64,000 bases of DNA from NCBI GenBank assembly GCA_034509735.1, contig JACGWO010000003.1, positions 37,160,466-37,224,465 of the forward strand, given 5' to 3'. Of this stretch, positions 13,345 through 26,727 are shown piece after piece. The notes under the pieces are model-generated. The model had not been told where the DNA came from, made no database searches, and saw only the letters and a list, made by a program, of their open reading frames with translations. The number at the start of each line of letters is the position of its first letter. The stretch's first letter is position 1. The translations under genes were made by a program, and so were the position numbers. Source of the DNA: Sesamum alatum (taxonomy: Eukaryota; Streptophyta; Magnoliopsida; Lamiales; Pedaliaceae).

Positions 13345-16236
13345 ACTCGTAGAGGCTGATTTCCAGTTTGAAATAAGACCCAATGGTAGAGGTTTAAGAG
13401 CACAACTGTAGAGAGAGAAACAAGCTTTTGGGGAAAGCACGCCCTAACGAAGCAGAGAATTTCTTCAGAAAAGCTGTCTCTGGCACAACAATGCTGGGGA
13501 GGTATTTTTGGGAGGGTTTGATTGATTTGAAAAAAAAAATAGTCCGAGTTCAGAAGATTCTCAAGTGTATGTAAAAAATTGGTGTAATTTTTAAAAATAT
13601 TCGATATGTATTAAAATTATTTTTTATATTATTTTTTATCAAAAATTGTCCTTGGCTAATGTTTGGTTAATAAAAATTAAGATTACATTATGTCGAACTT
13701 CAATGAAATTTGATATATTTATAAATAACTTTTCATTATTTGAAAAATTATCGATACTGGTATGTAACATAGTTACGTAACGTTAGAGGTTAGGTGGACA
13801 AATTAATTTTATCTTTGTTGAAATTTTAATTTTTTAAAAAAATAATGAAATAGTAAAAAAATGATGTTGGACTAACACTATTATAAAATGTATTTTAAAA
13901 ATCTGATGTTGGACGGTCATTATTGAAAAATATATATCAAAATTTCAAAAATATATAAACTTATAATTTATGATCCAAAATGACGTTTTAGACAATTCAA
14001 TAAAATTTGAATGAAATCATAATAAAAGACATAATTATCGGGAGGAAACAATAATTTTACTAAACAATGAGAAAATATTTATAATTGCTAATTGTAGTCG
14101 TATGAGGTCTCTGCGAGTATATAAACATAACTATGTTGTGAAATTCAGAGAAAAAAAATTATGAAGAAATGAGAAAGAAAAAAGTTTGTGGAATAAAGAA
14201 ACATCAGTGAATTGAGAAAAAAAAAATGAAATTGTCAAATTATTAAAAAATATTGAAATTACTATCTTACCAAATTCTTTTATAAAGAAAAAATGAATTA
14301 AAAGATAAATTTGAGTATTTAGAAGTTGGTACGACAAAAAAATTTCTTTTGTAATAATATAGATATCACACTTTAGAAAAAACTCGACATAATATACCCA
14401 AAAAATATTTGGGCATATTTTGTTTGGTATGGTTTTTTACTTGATGAAACAAACAATCTATTCTCAAAGTAGTATTGCAATTAGTATGATAAATTACCTT
14501 TTCATTATATTTTTATTACTAGCATGCTTAAATTACTTTATGATTATTATCAAACTTAACATAGATTTTAAGAAAAAGTCATTTGGTGGTATATAATATA
14601 TATATATATATACTTATTTGTATCTTAATAAGATCGAATTTGTGCCTAATCAACTGTTTGGATTGATGTATTTAAGATTATTTTAAATTTATAATAATAA
14701 ATTATCTGAATTTATTTAGATAATTTTAAATTCAAAATTTTCAATCCATCAAATCTAATTTTCAACTATATTTTTGTGGAGAATTAATGGATTTAAAAGT
14801 TTCTAATATGGAATCATTGGAATTCATATAACCAAATCAAAAATTATAAATATCACCCTTGTATTTTAAAAACTACATATAAACTCACTAGAAATGTCAA
14901 CATTATTTGTACAAATCAGTTCTAATTTTTATTTTTTTTTTGAAATTATGCATACAACCCAAAAAACATTGATACCATCACACAAACTACTCTACTTTTT
15001 TTTTAATCGATTCTGATTTTTATAATTACACTCAAAAATAAAAATAATTTATGTAAATCAATCAAATAAGAGAATGTAAATATCATTATCCTAAAACATT
15101 ATTCCCCACCGGACATTTTGGTTCCCAAAGACACTGGTCATTGGTCGACCTTCCCACCAAAGTCAAGTACAATTCACAATTGTGTGCTAAACTTAATTAC
15201 AATGCACGCAAACAAGTCCGAAACAAAGACAAACATTGCACAAATGTACATAAAAGCACTATTCACAGCCCAAATGCCTAGACTTTATTTCGTTCCCTAA
15301 TTTCAAATACAAGGGACCAAAGGCACACAATTACTCCACCAGAAAGGTGAAATTATGGGCCAACACAATTTAAAATATAGCTACATGTAGTTGACAATTA
15401 ATGTGTATTTTTAAGTCAAACATGCTTGCACAATTTATCGTTTATTATAAAAATTCACACATCAAATGATGTTCCGAATGCACAAACCCTCTTGCAAGGC
15501 GTCTAGCATTGGCATTTGATGCACATGCTCCTGCATCATTCACATGTTGTGTTGTCGTTTCCCTCACTGTCTTGCCACACTTGTCTTAGACTGTCGAGAC
15601 ATCAAGCCAACAGTGCCAACATATTGCTAGAAACAACTAATGATGTCCGATCCTGCGCTCGTAATCCTGGATGACAACCTAGTTATGTGCAGTCAAACCA
15701 TGCACCGTAGCTCTATGTTTTGACCGGTTGAAGACTCGACATTTCTGAGTCAATGGGTAATGCAGTTCCAAGAGGCACATGTTACGACATGAATATTTAT
15801 GTTCACCGACATTTAAAGGAGTTAAAACTTCATGAATAACTAATACATACGAAATATTGAGTAATTCTCGTCTTTCTATTTACAAGACACCGGAGTGAAA
15901 CTACTCATATGACCAAGTCACTCCGTGTGAGCTATTAGTCATTTAAAGGTTAAAATTCATAGGTTAAGTTCAATATTATATAAATTACTTAAAACTAATA
16001 AAAAAAATGTGGCAAATTTTATGACCATTTTTACGGTTGAACTGTAGTTGGGCTCGTAGAGCTTGAATTGAATTATTACCAAAAAAAGGAAAAGGAAAAG
16101 AAAAAGAGAAAAAGAGAGCCCATTATTTTGATATCACCAAACAGTTCCTTAACCATCCCAACCTCCGAATACTACAGATATTCTCATTGCTCCACCGATA
16201 AAAAAGGGAAAGAAAAACATTTTCGGGAGATCGGCG
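13345..16236. other. Divergent intergenic region between p23 and membrin
   Basis: Very AT-rich, no gene found. A (TA)n tract lies near 14590-14610. Positions ~14846-15098 match a dispersed repeat family also seen near 40214-40492 and 42310-42480 (segments resembling ACTAGAAATGTCAACATTAT). The DNA at ~15100-15800 is less AT-rich but has no supported ORF. The membrin 5'UTR probably lies just before 16237. Confidence 0.45.
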
Positions 16237-19200
16237 ATGGCGGTGGAAGGCGGCGGCGGAAATCTGTCGGAGTTGTACTCTGGCTCTAAGCGTCTGGCTC
16301 TGAAGATCAGAGATTCTTTGGAGAGGCTTGAGCGTCTCGAGTACACGTCATCGTCGTCGTCTTCGTTGTCATCGTCGAACGCCGTCGTCCCGGGGTCTTC
16401 CGATGATCAAGCAACCGCAATTCGAAGAGATATAAACCAGATCCAGTCGCTCTGCTCCGATATGGATCGCCTCTGGCGTTCCATACCCTCCAAGCCCCAA
16501 CGCGATCTCTGGAAAAGGTAACTCGCTGTATGTTTGTGAGTTTGCATATTGATTTTATTTGAATTCGTGTATGGTGGTCGTGATGTGCGTTGTTGTTGGT
16601 CTTTATTGATCTGCACGAGTTCAGGTCTAAATTTGATGAATTCGTGAAATTTTCCTTGTTAGCTGGTGTTCGTACTATCAATATAAGTAAGGAAACTCTT
16701 GGAAGGAGTTTGAAGAAACTGCTGATCTGCAGTGTTGCAGGTTGAATTGATATTGATAAATAGAAGACACATCTATTGTGATGTTACTGTGGAATTAAGA
16801 TATTAAGAATGTTCCTGGTTATCTGATCTCGGTGTATTGCCATGATTGCAAATTGGAAAATGGCTCTGTTCTATTAGGCCAATCAGTTGCAATATGACTG
16901 TGTGTATCTGTATATATCTTAATATTTGATGCAGTTACTTGATTCCTTTTCTTATTTCATGTGTGTTTATTATGATATCACTAATTACTACCCTATGTAA
17001 AATAGTTATTTTAGCAATGCTGATGGATGCCATGCTCGACAAATTGGCATTTCCCGGCATTTCTGTCTCTTCTTTTAGTTTGAAGGCGTCTGCCTGGAGT
17101 TCTGATCATTTACTTTCCCTCATTGTGATGAACAATCTTTTAGATTTAAGGGCCAACATTGTTTAGGATAGACAGTTGGTTGGATATTTGGATAAATTGC
17201 ACAAGATAACTGGATGGTTGGGTTAGTTCTGTTGGATAAAGAGAATATTTCTTCTTCACATGGTTTTTGATGATTCAAATTGTCTATCATTCCCTTGCAG
17301 CACAATCTTGTCATGTATAGGACGTGATTAGGTAGAAGTCGCAATGGTTGGGTGTGGTAATTTCTGTCTTCCATTGGCATGACAAGTTCTCATGTTTGTT
17401 AAAACTTGTTTCTTCTGGTTTTAATTGGTGATTAATGTATTCGGAGGAGTTCCTATGCTCAGGTCCCTTACAGGATTTCTTGGTTTATAATTGGTTTACT
17501 TGTTATGTTTCCATATTTTGTTCTCATTTTGTGGTGAAGAAAAGCCTGTGTAGATTGTTTAAGATAAGCTTTTAGTGAATGTTCGTCTAAGTTTTACATT
17601 CTGGCACAAGATCACACTAGAATGTTCAAGTACGATACTGGGTTCAGGATGTGCAATGAAGTTTTACTTGTAATATTGGAATTTTCTGGGTAATGATGGA
17701 AGCTATTTTAATATGGAAACTGCAACTTGAAAATAAAGAAGTTGCTGCAAGTGGCCTTCACATATATCTGATCAAATCATTACCTGACCCTTTGTTCTTC
17801 TGGAAATTAGGATGTGGAAAACCAATATATACTTGCTCTTCCCTGTGGTTTGTGTATGACAATTTACTGTTGCAATTGATCATTTTTGGCATGAAGGAAT
17901 TTGTATCACTTTTGTTGCACAGAAAAGTGGAACAAGTCAGCGAGGAGGCTGAGTCATTTAGAGCTAGTCTGGATAAATATCTATCAAGGCATCAGAAGCG
18001 AATCCAAGAAGCGCAGGAGAGAGCAGAGTTACTTGGAAGAGCTGTATGACCTGTTCTGGATTTGAGAACATTTGTCTTTGTTCTGTTTGTTTAAGTTAAC
18101 TTATCTGTTTGACGATTCTCCCTTTTGTTCCTAGAGTGGAGATTCCCATGTGTTGAGAATTTTTGATGAGGAGGCACAGGCAGTGGAGTCAGTTCGTAGA
18201 TCATCCAGATTACTAGAGGATTCTTTTGCGACGGGAGTTGCTATTCTTTCCAAGTATAGTGAGCAAAGGGATCACTTAAAGGTACCTGTTTTCTAGCACC
18301 TGCTATATGCAGATCTATACCCACCCTGTGATTTTCTGTAGTTTAACGAGCATATTTGAGTATGGAAAAACATAAGCGAAAATTTGCATAATATGCACCT
18401 GATATTTGATTGTGCAAGTTATGTGCATTGGAACACAGTGGAAGAGTCCCTTGGTAGGATCTAGAGTGCTGAATGCCAAGTGTTTGTTGTTATAAACTTT
18501 TGAATGATTAATTCCTGTGATATGTGAAATAATAAAAGCATTAAGTTTATTTCTCAATGAGGTGGGGCTAGAATGAGTTTGAAAGTTGTAGGCATAGGGT
18601 AAAGTTTGAACAATGGGATCACGGTTTACCAAATAAACTGCTGAATATGTCTCACTAAGATACATTGGACTTTCTAATAGGAAAACCCAATGCACAAGTA
18701 TCTCCTATGATGCTACTGTTCATCTCTGTGGACCTTATAATACCTAAATTTTATTAGAGGAAGCTCATTTGATCCTTGAGATGTCTCTCACTAAGCAGCT
18801 TCTGTGGGAAGCAGCCTGTGAAGTTTTTGTTTAGATTTTATTGCTGAACACTGGACATTGATGTTGTTCAATGCCAAGGTGAAAGCACTCTTGGTCATAG
18901 TTTGGAGATCAGAGAACCTGATTACTGGAAGCTGGTTTCTGATATTTCTGAAGAAGTGAATTTGTCTTGCCAAAATGGTTGTACTTCATATTAATCTTCA
19001 TGCAATATGATTTAAGTCAGCCCAATATAGACGGTTAAACGCTCAGTTGTAATGTCTTTTGGGCAATAAACCATGTAGATACATAGGAATTGTTGGCAAT
19101 TTAAATTCATTTGGTGTCTGAGAAATTATTACTGTATCCACATGGATTTCTTATTAATTAGTCAAGTTTTGATGGGATTCTCCCTTTGATGCAGAGAGCT

Positions 19201-19356
19201 CAAAGGAAAGCACTGGACGTTCTCAACACTTTGGGGCTATCAAACTCCCTCCTGAAGCTCATTGAGAGGCGTAACCGTGTTGACAAATGGATTAAGTATG
19301 CCGGCATGATTTTGACAATAATCATCATCATCATTTTCTGGAGGTGGACAAGATGA
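16237..19356 (+). CDS. MEMB11/12-like: Membrin, Golgi Qb-SNARE
   Basis: Four coding exons: 16237-16517, 17923-18043, 18135-18281, 19195-19356, giving 236 residues (Arabidopsis MEMB11/12 are similar in size, from memory). The N-terminus has a Ser-rich linker (about 39-50) inside an otherwise helical region. The helical SNARE motif runs through exons 3 and 4 and includes LSKYSEQRDHLK and LDVLNTLGLSNSLLKLIERR. A C-terminal membrane anchor (about 218-233, very Ile-rich, ending FWRWTR) makes it a tail-anchored protein. Membrins work with syntaxin-5 type, Bet1 and Sec22 partners in ER-Golgi and intra-Golgi fusion. The start MAVEGGGGNLSELYSGSKRL is the family's usual one. A run of Ile codons in the anchor is encoded by an ATC repeat and could vary in length. 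Confidence 0.95.
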
Positions 19357-20182
19357 CTGATGCAGCATCCCTTACCGAGTTAATCTTGATACATACAACC
19401 TGTTTACTTGAATCTTCTCGTTGGCGAATCACCTGGCCCAAAATTGATTCACTCGATATTTGGACTCTCTGTTGTTTGGACGAAGTGCTGCAACGAAAAG
19501 GTCAAGAAGCATGTTGAAAAGCATTTGCTTTTGTGGTCCAAATTACCCAATTAAGAGTTACAATTGTAATTAGTGATGAGAATTCTTTCAGCTTCTATTG
19601 TAATAACTGTGATCTGTTGTACTTTTCAGCGTAATGTTAGCTACTGTGATGGAGTATGTTTTGTGGATTCCATAAATTGATACCAAAAGATATTAGTAAG
19701 GCTCCAAAAATTTGTTCATTGTTTTAACAAAAGAAAAAGTGAGACATAAGAGGAAGAAGTCTTAAAAGTAAGTGAAGTATTATTTACTACGGAAGAATTC
19801 TCCTCACATGCATTAACGCGTGAATATATTCATCCTAATATTCTACTGTAATTTAACTTTGTTACTAAGGTGATCCAATCCAAATTTTATTAATAGTCAT
19901 TTTATTCAAATAATGAGATTTTTATCTCTATATTGTCCAATACGTCGAAATTTGAATAATCGCAATCGATAAAATGATGCTTCGGATTTCGATTCTTTAA
20001 GTATTAACATCAGAAATTTGGCAACAATCACGGTGGAGAAAAGATCAACTGTTAAAAGAGTCGGGCATTAGACGAAGCTTCTGCAGCGTTTTATTTATAG
20101 TGCGAAAACGAAATTATTTATACTTAGACAGAGGACTCCACCCAACAACCCTATACATAGAGTTTACAGTTCATTTACGTTT
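19357..20182. other. Convergent 3' intergenic region
   Basis: Space between the membrin stop (+) and the MSR-like stop (-), so it holds the 3'UTRs of both. No other feature seen. Confidence 0.45.
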
Positions 20183-23100
20183 TCAGCAGAAGCACGAGTA
20201 CGCAAAATGGCTCTTCTTGGCTATATATGGGGATATGTAATCTTCTCCGGACGAAGTAGTGTTCATTGCTGGGAGAAGTATCTGTGTGTTGCCATAAGCA
20301 ATTCTATTCCCCACAACGCTAGCATAAAATCTGCTCCTCAAGGCTGGAACGAAGACGTCCCCCACCGTGCACATGTAGAAGTCGATGAATTTTTCATATT
20401 CATGGCTTTCTGAGTCCATGTATTTCGCCTTTTCATCAGCAGGTATTATTGCTTCCTGGTTTCATAATTTTGCATAATTTAGTGTGCATACGACGGTTAT
20501 GACTTTGAACCAATTGAAATATTTAAGGTAAAGGAAATGTCACCTTAGTAAAAGTGTTGGGGAAAACATCCCTCAGTGCATTCAGACTGCTGTGCCACCC
20601 TGTCTGAGTTAAATATATAGTTGTGTCTGTATGAAAACCGATCTTCTTAAGAAACATGCCGATTTCCTCAGCATTCTGGCACCGTTTGCTCGTTTCATCG
20701 GTCTCTTTGCAGCTCTTTTTCGCCAGCATCTCAACCCTCAAGTCCACTGCAATGAAACGGCCACGTGAGCTCTGGCTCATGCTTCTCAGCGTTCCGACCA
20801 TTGAGTCCACCAGTTCCTGCAAGTCTGTTTGAAACTTGAGGCTTTCAAACATTGACAGGCACTGATATGCATTTGATGACTTGTCTGCTTTCCCCTTAGT
20901 CACAGCCGATGGATTGAAGTACGTAACGATCTTCAAGTTTCGTTTGCTCTTAAACATGGGCTCAATTGTTGAAGCTATGAAGTCCTCAGAAACTCGGTTT
21001 GGGACTCTCACAATGGGGAGCCTCCCATTTGACAATCCAGCCGGTGGATTCTTGTCGACCCGGACTACTCCATTCATGCTTCTTATGAAGTTTTCGACAT
21101 CGTATACTTCTCCAAAGTGCCTGAAAACAATCCGAGATGAAATTCAAGGCATCATTCGGTATCCGACTATAACGAAAACTGAGAGGTTCTTGATTTTAAT
21201 AACAGTTTCTTGCAAAAGATATTGCTGTCTCCTTCAAGAATCTCTTGCAAGAAACTGTTGAGATCTACTATGTTGAGACTGTGTAATAATAATCACCTCT
21301 TGTCTCCCAGTTTGGTTCCTCGGATGTCAGGAAGTGCAAGTGTTGCTCCAAGATGCATGGCTACCGCCACAGCATTTGCCAACTGATCAGATGACATAAA
21401 TGAAGGATTTTTATATCTCCATGATCAAATTAATTGGAATATATTGCAAGGAAAATTGAATTAGAATAAGTAACCTGTGAAGCATGATATTCAGGGCCAT
21501 GAGTCAATGAGAAAAAGATGTAACCATTGGACTGCACCTTCCCTTCTGCAACAAAGAAGACAAAATGATCAAGAATTAATGAAGCACAAAAAACTTGTTC
21601 TTTAATTAGGCTGATTATCAACATCTCTCTCTCATTCTTGGCCCCGTAATTTAGATTATTTGTCGTTTTCGTCTGTTAACTTTTTAGGTTAGCATTTTGA
21701 CCCCGCATCTTTTTAATTTTCGTGATATTTTTTGGTCATTTTTTTCGCCGGAGTTCACCCTTATCGCTGGAAAGATGCATCATGTGCATCTCACTTAACC
21801 CTTTAAAATTGGGATGCTGTTTCTATTGGCTCATTTTTGCTGGTATGTTTGTTCTTTAACTTTCAAGGGTAGCATTTTGGTTCTGCATCTTTTCAATTTT
21901 CACTATTTTCAGTTTATTCCGTTGGAGTTCAACCGTCTCGCCAGTGGAAGTGAACTTCACTGGGAAAAAAGAATTGGAATCGGGAAAATCATTTTTTTGG
22001 TCCCGTATCTTAGGATGTTTTTTAGTTTGGTCTCATTTGTTGCATTTGTCTAACATTAAGTTCCATTTGTTCAATATTTTCTCAAATTTGGTCCCAAACA
22101 ACATTTTCCGTCAAATTGTTAACGGAGCCGCCGAGTCTATTATTTGGGCAAGACTCTGCCACTGTTGACGGCTCAATTAACAATTTGACGGAAAATTGTG
22201 GCAGATAAAGGCTCCGTTAACAATTTGACGAAAAATGCTGTTTGGAACGAAATATGTAACAAATAAGACCAAATCAAAAAAGATCTTAGAATATGGGACC
22301 AAAAATAAAATTTTCACCCGATATGCTAATAGGGTTGGAGAACTTACTTGATAAGGGCTTTGTCCAGCAAGGATTCATGGTTTCATTGTTTTCCATCCAA
22401 GGCCCATATTTGGTCTCAATTAGTTTGACCATGCCTGGTTTTGAGACCTTGAGCGCATGGTATTGGACATCAGGTGATACCGGCAACGGTTCCTTGGACA
22501 AAAATTTAAGAATCTCAAATGATCAAAACTTACTATCAGGAATATGCATTTACTCTAGCTATTATCATAATTATGTAATATGAGGGAAATTTTTTACTCA
22601 AACTAGATCTAATCGAATTAAACCAATCATGTAACAAGTGTATCACACTTGCCATATAATTAATGGTCTAACCGAATTTGGCCGGGGTTAGAATTTTCCG
22701 ATATGACGTTAAATTACATAATGATGTATGCATGCACACACACACAAACCAGATTTAGGATGTGAAAATTATAGTATATTATAACAACTTATCAGAACAT
22801 GATATTTTATTTTTTGCTAGTAAAATTTTGTGATTATCTTTGTATTTTGTGGTAAAAAACTTCTTAATATATAAATAAACTTGTAATGACAATGAATTTG
22901 TAGAATAAATAAAGTACAAAATTGTTTAAGAAATAACTAGTGAGAAAAAATAGACATTTAATTAGATTCGCGAAAAAAACATTAAACATCTTATTTTATA
23001 TGGCACCTCTTTGTTTCCTCAAATGTATCGCTCGACAGAATTAATTAAACACAAGTTATTTGTAATTTGCAAACTTAATAAGTAGAAAACTTTGAAGTTA

Positions 23101-23578
23101 TATTATGTGAAAATTAAGATAAAATCTCCCATACGCAATTATAAAAAACTAAACTCATTAAAAAGTCGTCGAGTTCTGAAATTATATATATGCATATATA
23201 TGACTCAAAATCACAAGTAATGGAAATTTCATAATTAACATTGTATTTTTTCCTCTTTTAATATCTCAACTAATAAAAGTAAGAAATCATCATAATTGTG
23301 ATGATTAATTAAGAAGATCATTAATTCAACTTTTACTCTTCCCATTTTCCATTTCAAGAACTTGAACAATATATAATCACTCACTCTACAACAATTCTAA
23401 ACAAATTGTTGCAAACACGAACGTAAAAATAGAACAATTACGTACATAAATCAAACTCGAGTAATTAAAACCTTACCAGAAGTGGATCGATGTGGTCTCT
23501 CTTGATCATGTTTCCGAGCATTATGAACATGGAGAATGTAAGAAAAGCAGCCATTACTTGCCTCAGATCAACAGCCAT
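20183..23578 (-). CDS. MSR: MANNAN SYNTHESIS-RELATED-like protein (O-fucosyltransferase/GT106-type fold)
   Basis: Six coding exons on the minus strand: 23578-23477, 22513-22348, 21545-21475, 21382-21297, 21120-20544, 20455-20183, giving 424 residues. It begins MAVDLRQVMAAF with a single hydrophobic segment (about 8-25), the layout of a type II Golgi protein. The lumenal part has LPDIRGTKLGDKR, the family block RFIAVDLR near residue 263, and TTIYLTQTGWHSSL, and ends ISPYIAKKSHFAYSCFC; these match Arabidopsis MSR1/MSR2. Those proteins are required for full mannan synthase activity and are thought to help glucomannan backbone formation. One doubt is the exon 2 acceptor: 22513 and 22492 are both in frame and differ by seven residues (ILKFLSK). 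Intron 2 carries foldback repeats. Confidence 0.92.
21640..22310. mobile_element. Foldback MITEs inside MSR-like intron 2
   Basis: The clearer unit is 21990-22310. The left end reads TTTGGTCCCGTATCTTAG and the right end is its approximate reverse complement, GAATATGGGACCAAAAATA. Inside is an inverted pair built on CAATTTGACGG and CCGTCAAATTG. A related piece at ~21640-21960 resembles the element at 43051-43485. Non-coding; both sit between exons 2 and 3 and would be spliced out. Confidence 0.7.
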
Positions 23579-24926
23579 TTTCTTCCTTCTCTCTCCTCTC
23601 TCTCTAACTTCTTGAGCTTATTAATTTGTATATAGCAGCAGTAGTTTCCTCGGACTCTTTATAAATACACGCAGCAACAAAAGCTTTGGCTCTCTCTTTC
23701 AACTCTCTTAATTTGTCCGGACATCAGCCAATATCACACCGACCGCAGAGAGAGAGAGAGAGAGAGAGAGTGCAGAAAACACCAGAAATTGGCTTAATTT
23801 TGAGTAAAGTGACAGCCAAAAGCCAGCTGCACATGATGCACTAAAACCCTTGTTTTTTTTTCTTTTCTTTTTCCTTTTCTTGATGATTTAGCCGCTTAAT
23901 TTCTGAGCGGTTTGGCTATGTTCATTGCAAGCTTTTGCTGATCTTTCTCAGGGAAATGCTACTCTCACTTGTGATTCCGTGTTATTTATTTCTTGCATGA
24001 TGTCATGATGATAGTTATTAATTAATCAGATCATGTATGTATGCACAAATTCATTTGTTTAGTTTATGAGAATAAAAACTTCTGTAAATATAATTATGTT
24101 TTAGCTATTTTTGGTAAGTTGGCGATGTATTTCGTTCTTGTATTGTGTACTGTATGCTTGTTATACATGTTTATAAGTTTTCAGACATTTTACGAACTTT
24201 TTTCTTCTTGTTTGTTTGTTCGTGTGTATTTTCACAAAATCATATGAGTTTGGATTTTAACTTTATTTTATTTTACTATTATATTTAATTTTTATTTGGT
24301 TGTCGCATAAATTTATTATACTTTGTAGGTATTTATGTTCTTGTTGTTTTACATATCTTGTGTTTTGAAATCATTTTTGAAAAATGAACATAATGTATAT
24401 GTAGTACTAGAAATGTAAGAAAAAGTATCATATGGTATGATATTAACTTTGTTTTTTCTAGGTTTTTCTAACAATCATTTAATAAACAATAAGTTGGTCT
24501 AGCAAGTTGCATAATATTAGGGCTATGAGAAATGTACATTTGAGTACATTATGAACACAATTAATTTGTTGGCGTTCTTAACAACTACTAATTAAGATGA
24601 TTAACTGAGATTACCTTTTCGATAAACAGACCACGTGTTTGTAGAATCAGTGGTTTGTCACGCCAGTATCGCACACTCGACAGTCTTTAGCAACTCTCCT
24701 CAAAGTAATATACATTCGAACGGAACTGTGGTCTGGTGGACGCATGTCATCTGTATTTTATATTTTCCTGCATGAACATGACGCGTCATTTTTTGCAAAA
24801 TGAATTTTCTTTTGTTTTAAATGAAAAGTGAATTATACCGCCAAAATAAATGCAACGGCCAACAAACGAATCTTATTTATTATTTTGGTTTTATTGTTAT
24901 CATTGGAATTAATATTCAACATACAC
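23579..24926. other. MSR-like promoter side, gene-free
   Basis: Just upstream of the start codon lies a CT/GA-rich tract (about 23580-23610) and a minus-strand TATA-like stretch near 23655-23665 (TTTATAAATA context). A (GA)n microsatellite occupies ~23747-23771. Beyond ~24000 the DNA is AT-rich with no supported gene. Confidence 0.45.
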
Positions 24927-25025
24927 CACTACAAGAAAAAAGTTTAATAGTAACGAAAAAATTTATTGCTAAAATCAGCGCCGAGTTAATTAACAAGTAG
25001 AATCATCGTTGCTAATCTACACTAC

Positions 25026-25059
<34 letters not shown>

Positions 25060-25220
25060 AAACAATTCGTTGCTAAATTTGTTAGCAAGTAAATTTTCGT
25101 TGCAAATTCATTAGCAAGTAAATTTCTTGTATCAAAGAATGTATTAGCAACGAGAATTTTACTTGCTAATTAGCTTGACGCTGATTTTTTTCGTTGTTAT
25201 TGAGTATTTTTCTTGTAGTG
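24927..25220. mobile_element. Complete CACTA-type MITE with 3-bp TSD
   Basis: Starts CACTACAAGAAAAAAG and ends TTTTTCTTGTAGTG, so the termini are inverted repeats of the CACTA superfamily type; the inverted similarity continues inward through AACGAAAAAA and AATCAGCG. It is flanked by CAC at 24924-24926 and CAC at 25221-25223, the 3-bp duplication expected of this superfamily. 294 bp long, with an internal (TA)n tract and no coding capacity. Confidence 0.92.
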
Positions 25221-25675
25221 CACCTTCATTAATAAATCGAGTCTTTGAAAGTTTTTGAGCTTGATCTTGATTTCAATTAATTTAGAAATATCTAGTAAAG
25301 CTTGAGCTTTCTTACCACAAAATTTCGAGTTAATTTGATTTAGTCTTTATATTTTACAACTACAATTGTTGTTCGTACATCATCCTTACCATCAGTATTG
25401 TTATGTGTTATCATCAAATTAATTAACATATAATTTTAAACTATTTTGTGTTTATATTACAATATTTATACTCAAATAATACCATTGTCATTACAATGCA
25501 ATAAATATTAACTATAATACATTCACTTTCATTGTTGATGAAAAAAATCATATTACTAATTATTTTTCTCTATTGTCAGATGTAGATATTATATATATAT
25601 ATAGAAGCGTGCAAGCTAGCTAGTCAGTTCATGAGCTTTTTTTAAATATACTTTTATTGTTTGAATAAGTATTAT

Positions 25676-26442
25676 TGATACCCAAAAATTACACTCAGTC
25701 CAAAGAGAAATTCAGTGTCAATAAAAGCCCAATAAAAAGCCCCTAACTACACGTGACCAAGGGGGAAGGGGCTTCGATCCAACACCCGAAGAAGGCCCTT
25801 GGGGGAGTGGGTTGTACAAAGGATGGCTAGCCCACTAGGAAGGATAAGCCCATGCTCACTTAGCTGCCAGGGTGGCAGCAAGCCCAGGTGGCAGAAGACC
25901 TTTCGCCCATGAGGAGGCGAAATGTCCACAAGAAATATGACTAATCTTGAAGAATAACCAGGGGGACCTCCCCCACGCGTCTCAACTACCTCTCAGAATT
26001 TAGGAGAGAAAGATATAAGAAGGTTTACCCAATTGCAAGGACTCCTCAACAAGCATAACTCCCCCAGATTTTCGACAACCACCACCAGATTCCATGGGAG
26101 GCTTATCTGCAACAATCATTTACCCGAGTTCCAAGAGGTCACACTTCTTCACCGGCGGGGGATTATGGCATAAAAGCATAGCTCTCCCGCCTGATAAAGA
26201 GTAATGCATTTTTGCACGTACAAACGCCCAAAACACTAACACTCTACGCACATTATTTTTTATTTCATCATTCATTATTGTTCTATTTTATTCAATTTCA
26301 TAATTTTCACAATTATTTACTGACTTGTGCGTCGGAGTGCTAACCTATTTTTCGCAGGTCCCCTTTCCCCAACTTGCAAGAAATCCAACCCAAATGAATC
26401 AAGTCCAAGATATCTGAAACGAGTAATTTTTTACTCATATCA
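25676..26442. mobile_element. Solo LTR of an LTR retrotransposon
   Basis: 767 bp, beginning TGATA and ending TATCA (5-bp inverted termini of the TG...CA kind), flanked by perfect 5-bp duplications ATTAT at 25671-25675 and 26443-26447. It is markedly richer in GC than its surroundings. No primer-binding site or internal region adjoins it, so it looks like the product of LTR-LTR recombination. Superfamily cannot be read from the LTR alone; Ty3/gypsy is a guess. Confidence 0.88.
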
Positions 26443-26727
26443 ATTATAATACTATATTTTATAAAAAATTAAAAGTAATAAAAAGGCACCAATTGTTTAT
26501 TAGGTTTTGTTTGACTTCTAATTCTCCAAATTCCCAAATCGGGTGCCCTCCCTTCTTACCAAACTCGTAACTAGCTCCCAAGTTCCAATCGGCAACCACA
26601 ACGCATCACAACGTCGCAACGCTGGCCTACTCTCACAAACACTCTCACGGCATCGCTCCGCTCGACCTCAAATTCTGAAAATGTGCTAACGAATTCGAGC
26701 TTGGGCTTGAGCTCGGGTACCAAAAAA

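Noticed and set aside
20881..21261. 126-residue plus-strand ORF
   Set aside because: Antisense of MSR-like exon 5; no family resemblance.
25747..25929. 60-residue minus-strand ORF in GC-richer DNA
   Set aside because: Lies inside the solo LTR; the GC shift reflects the LTR, not a gene.
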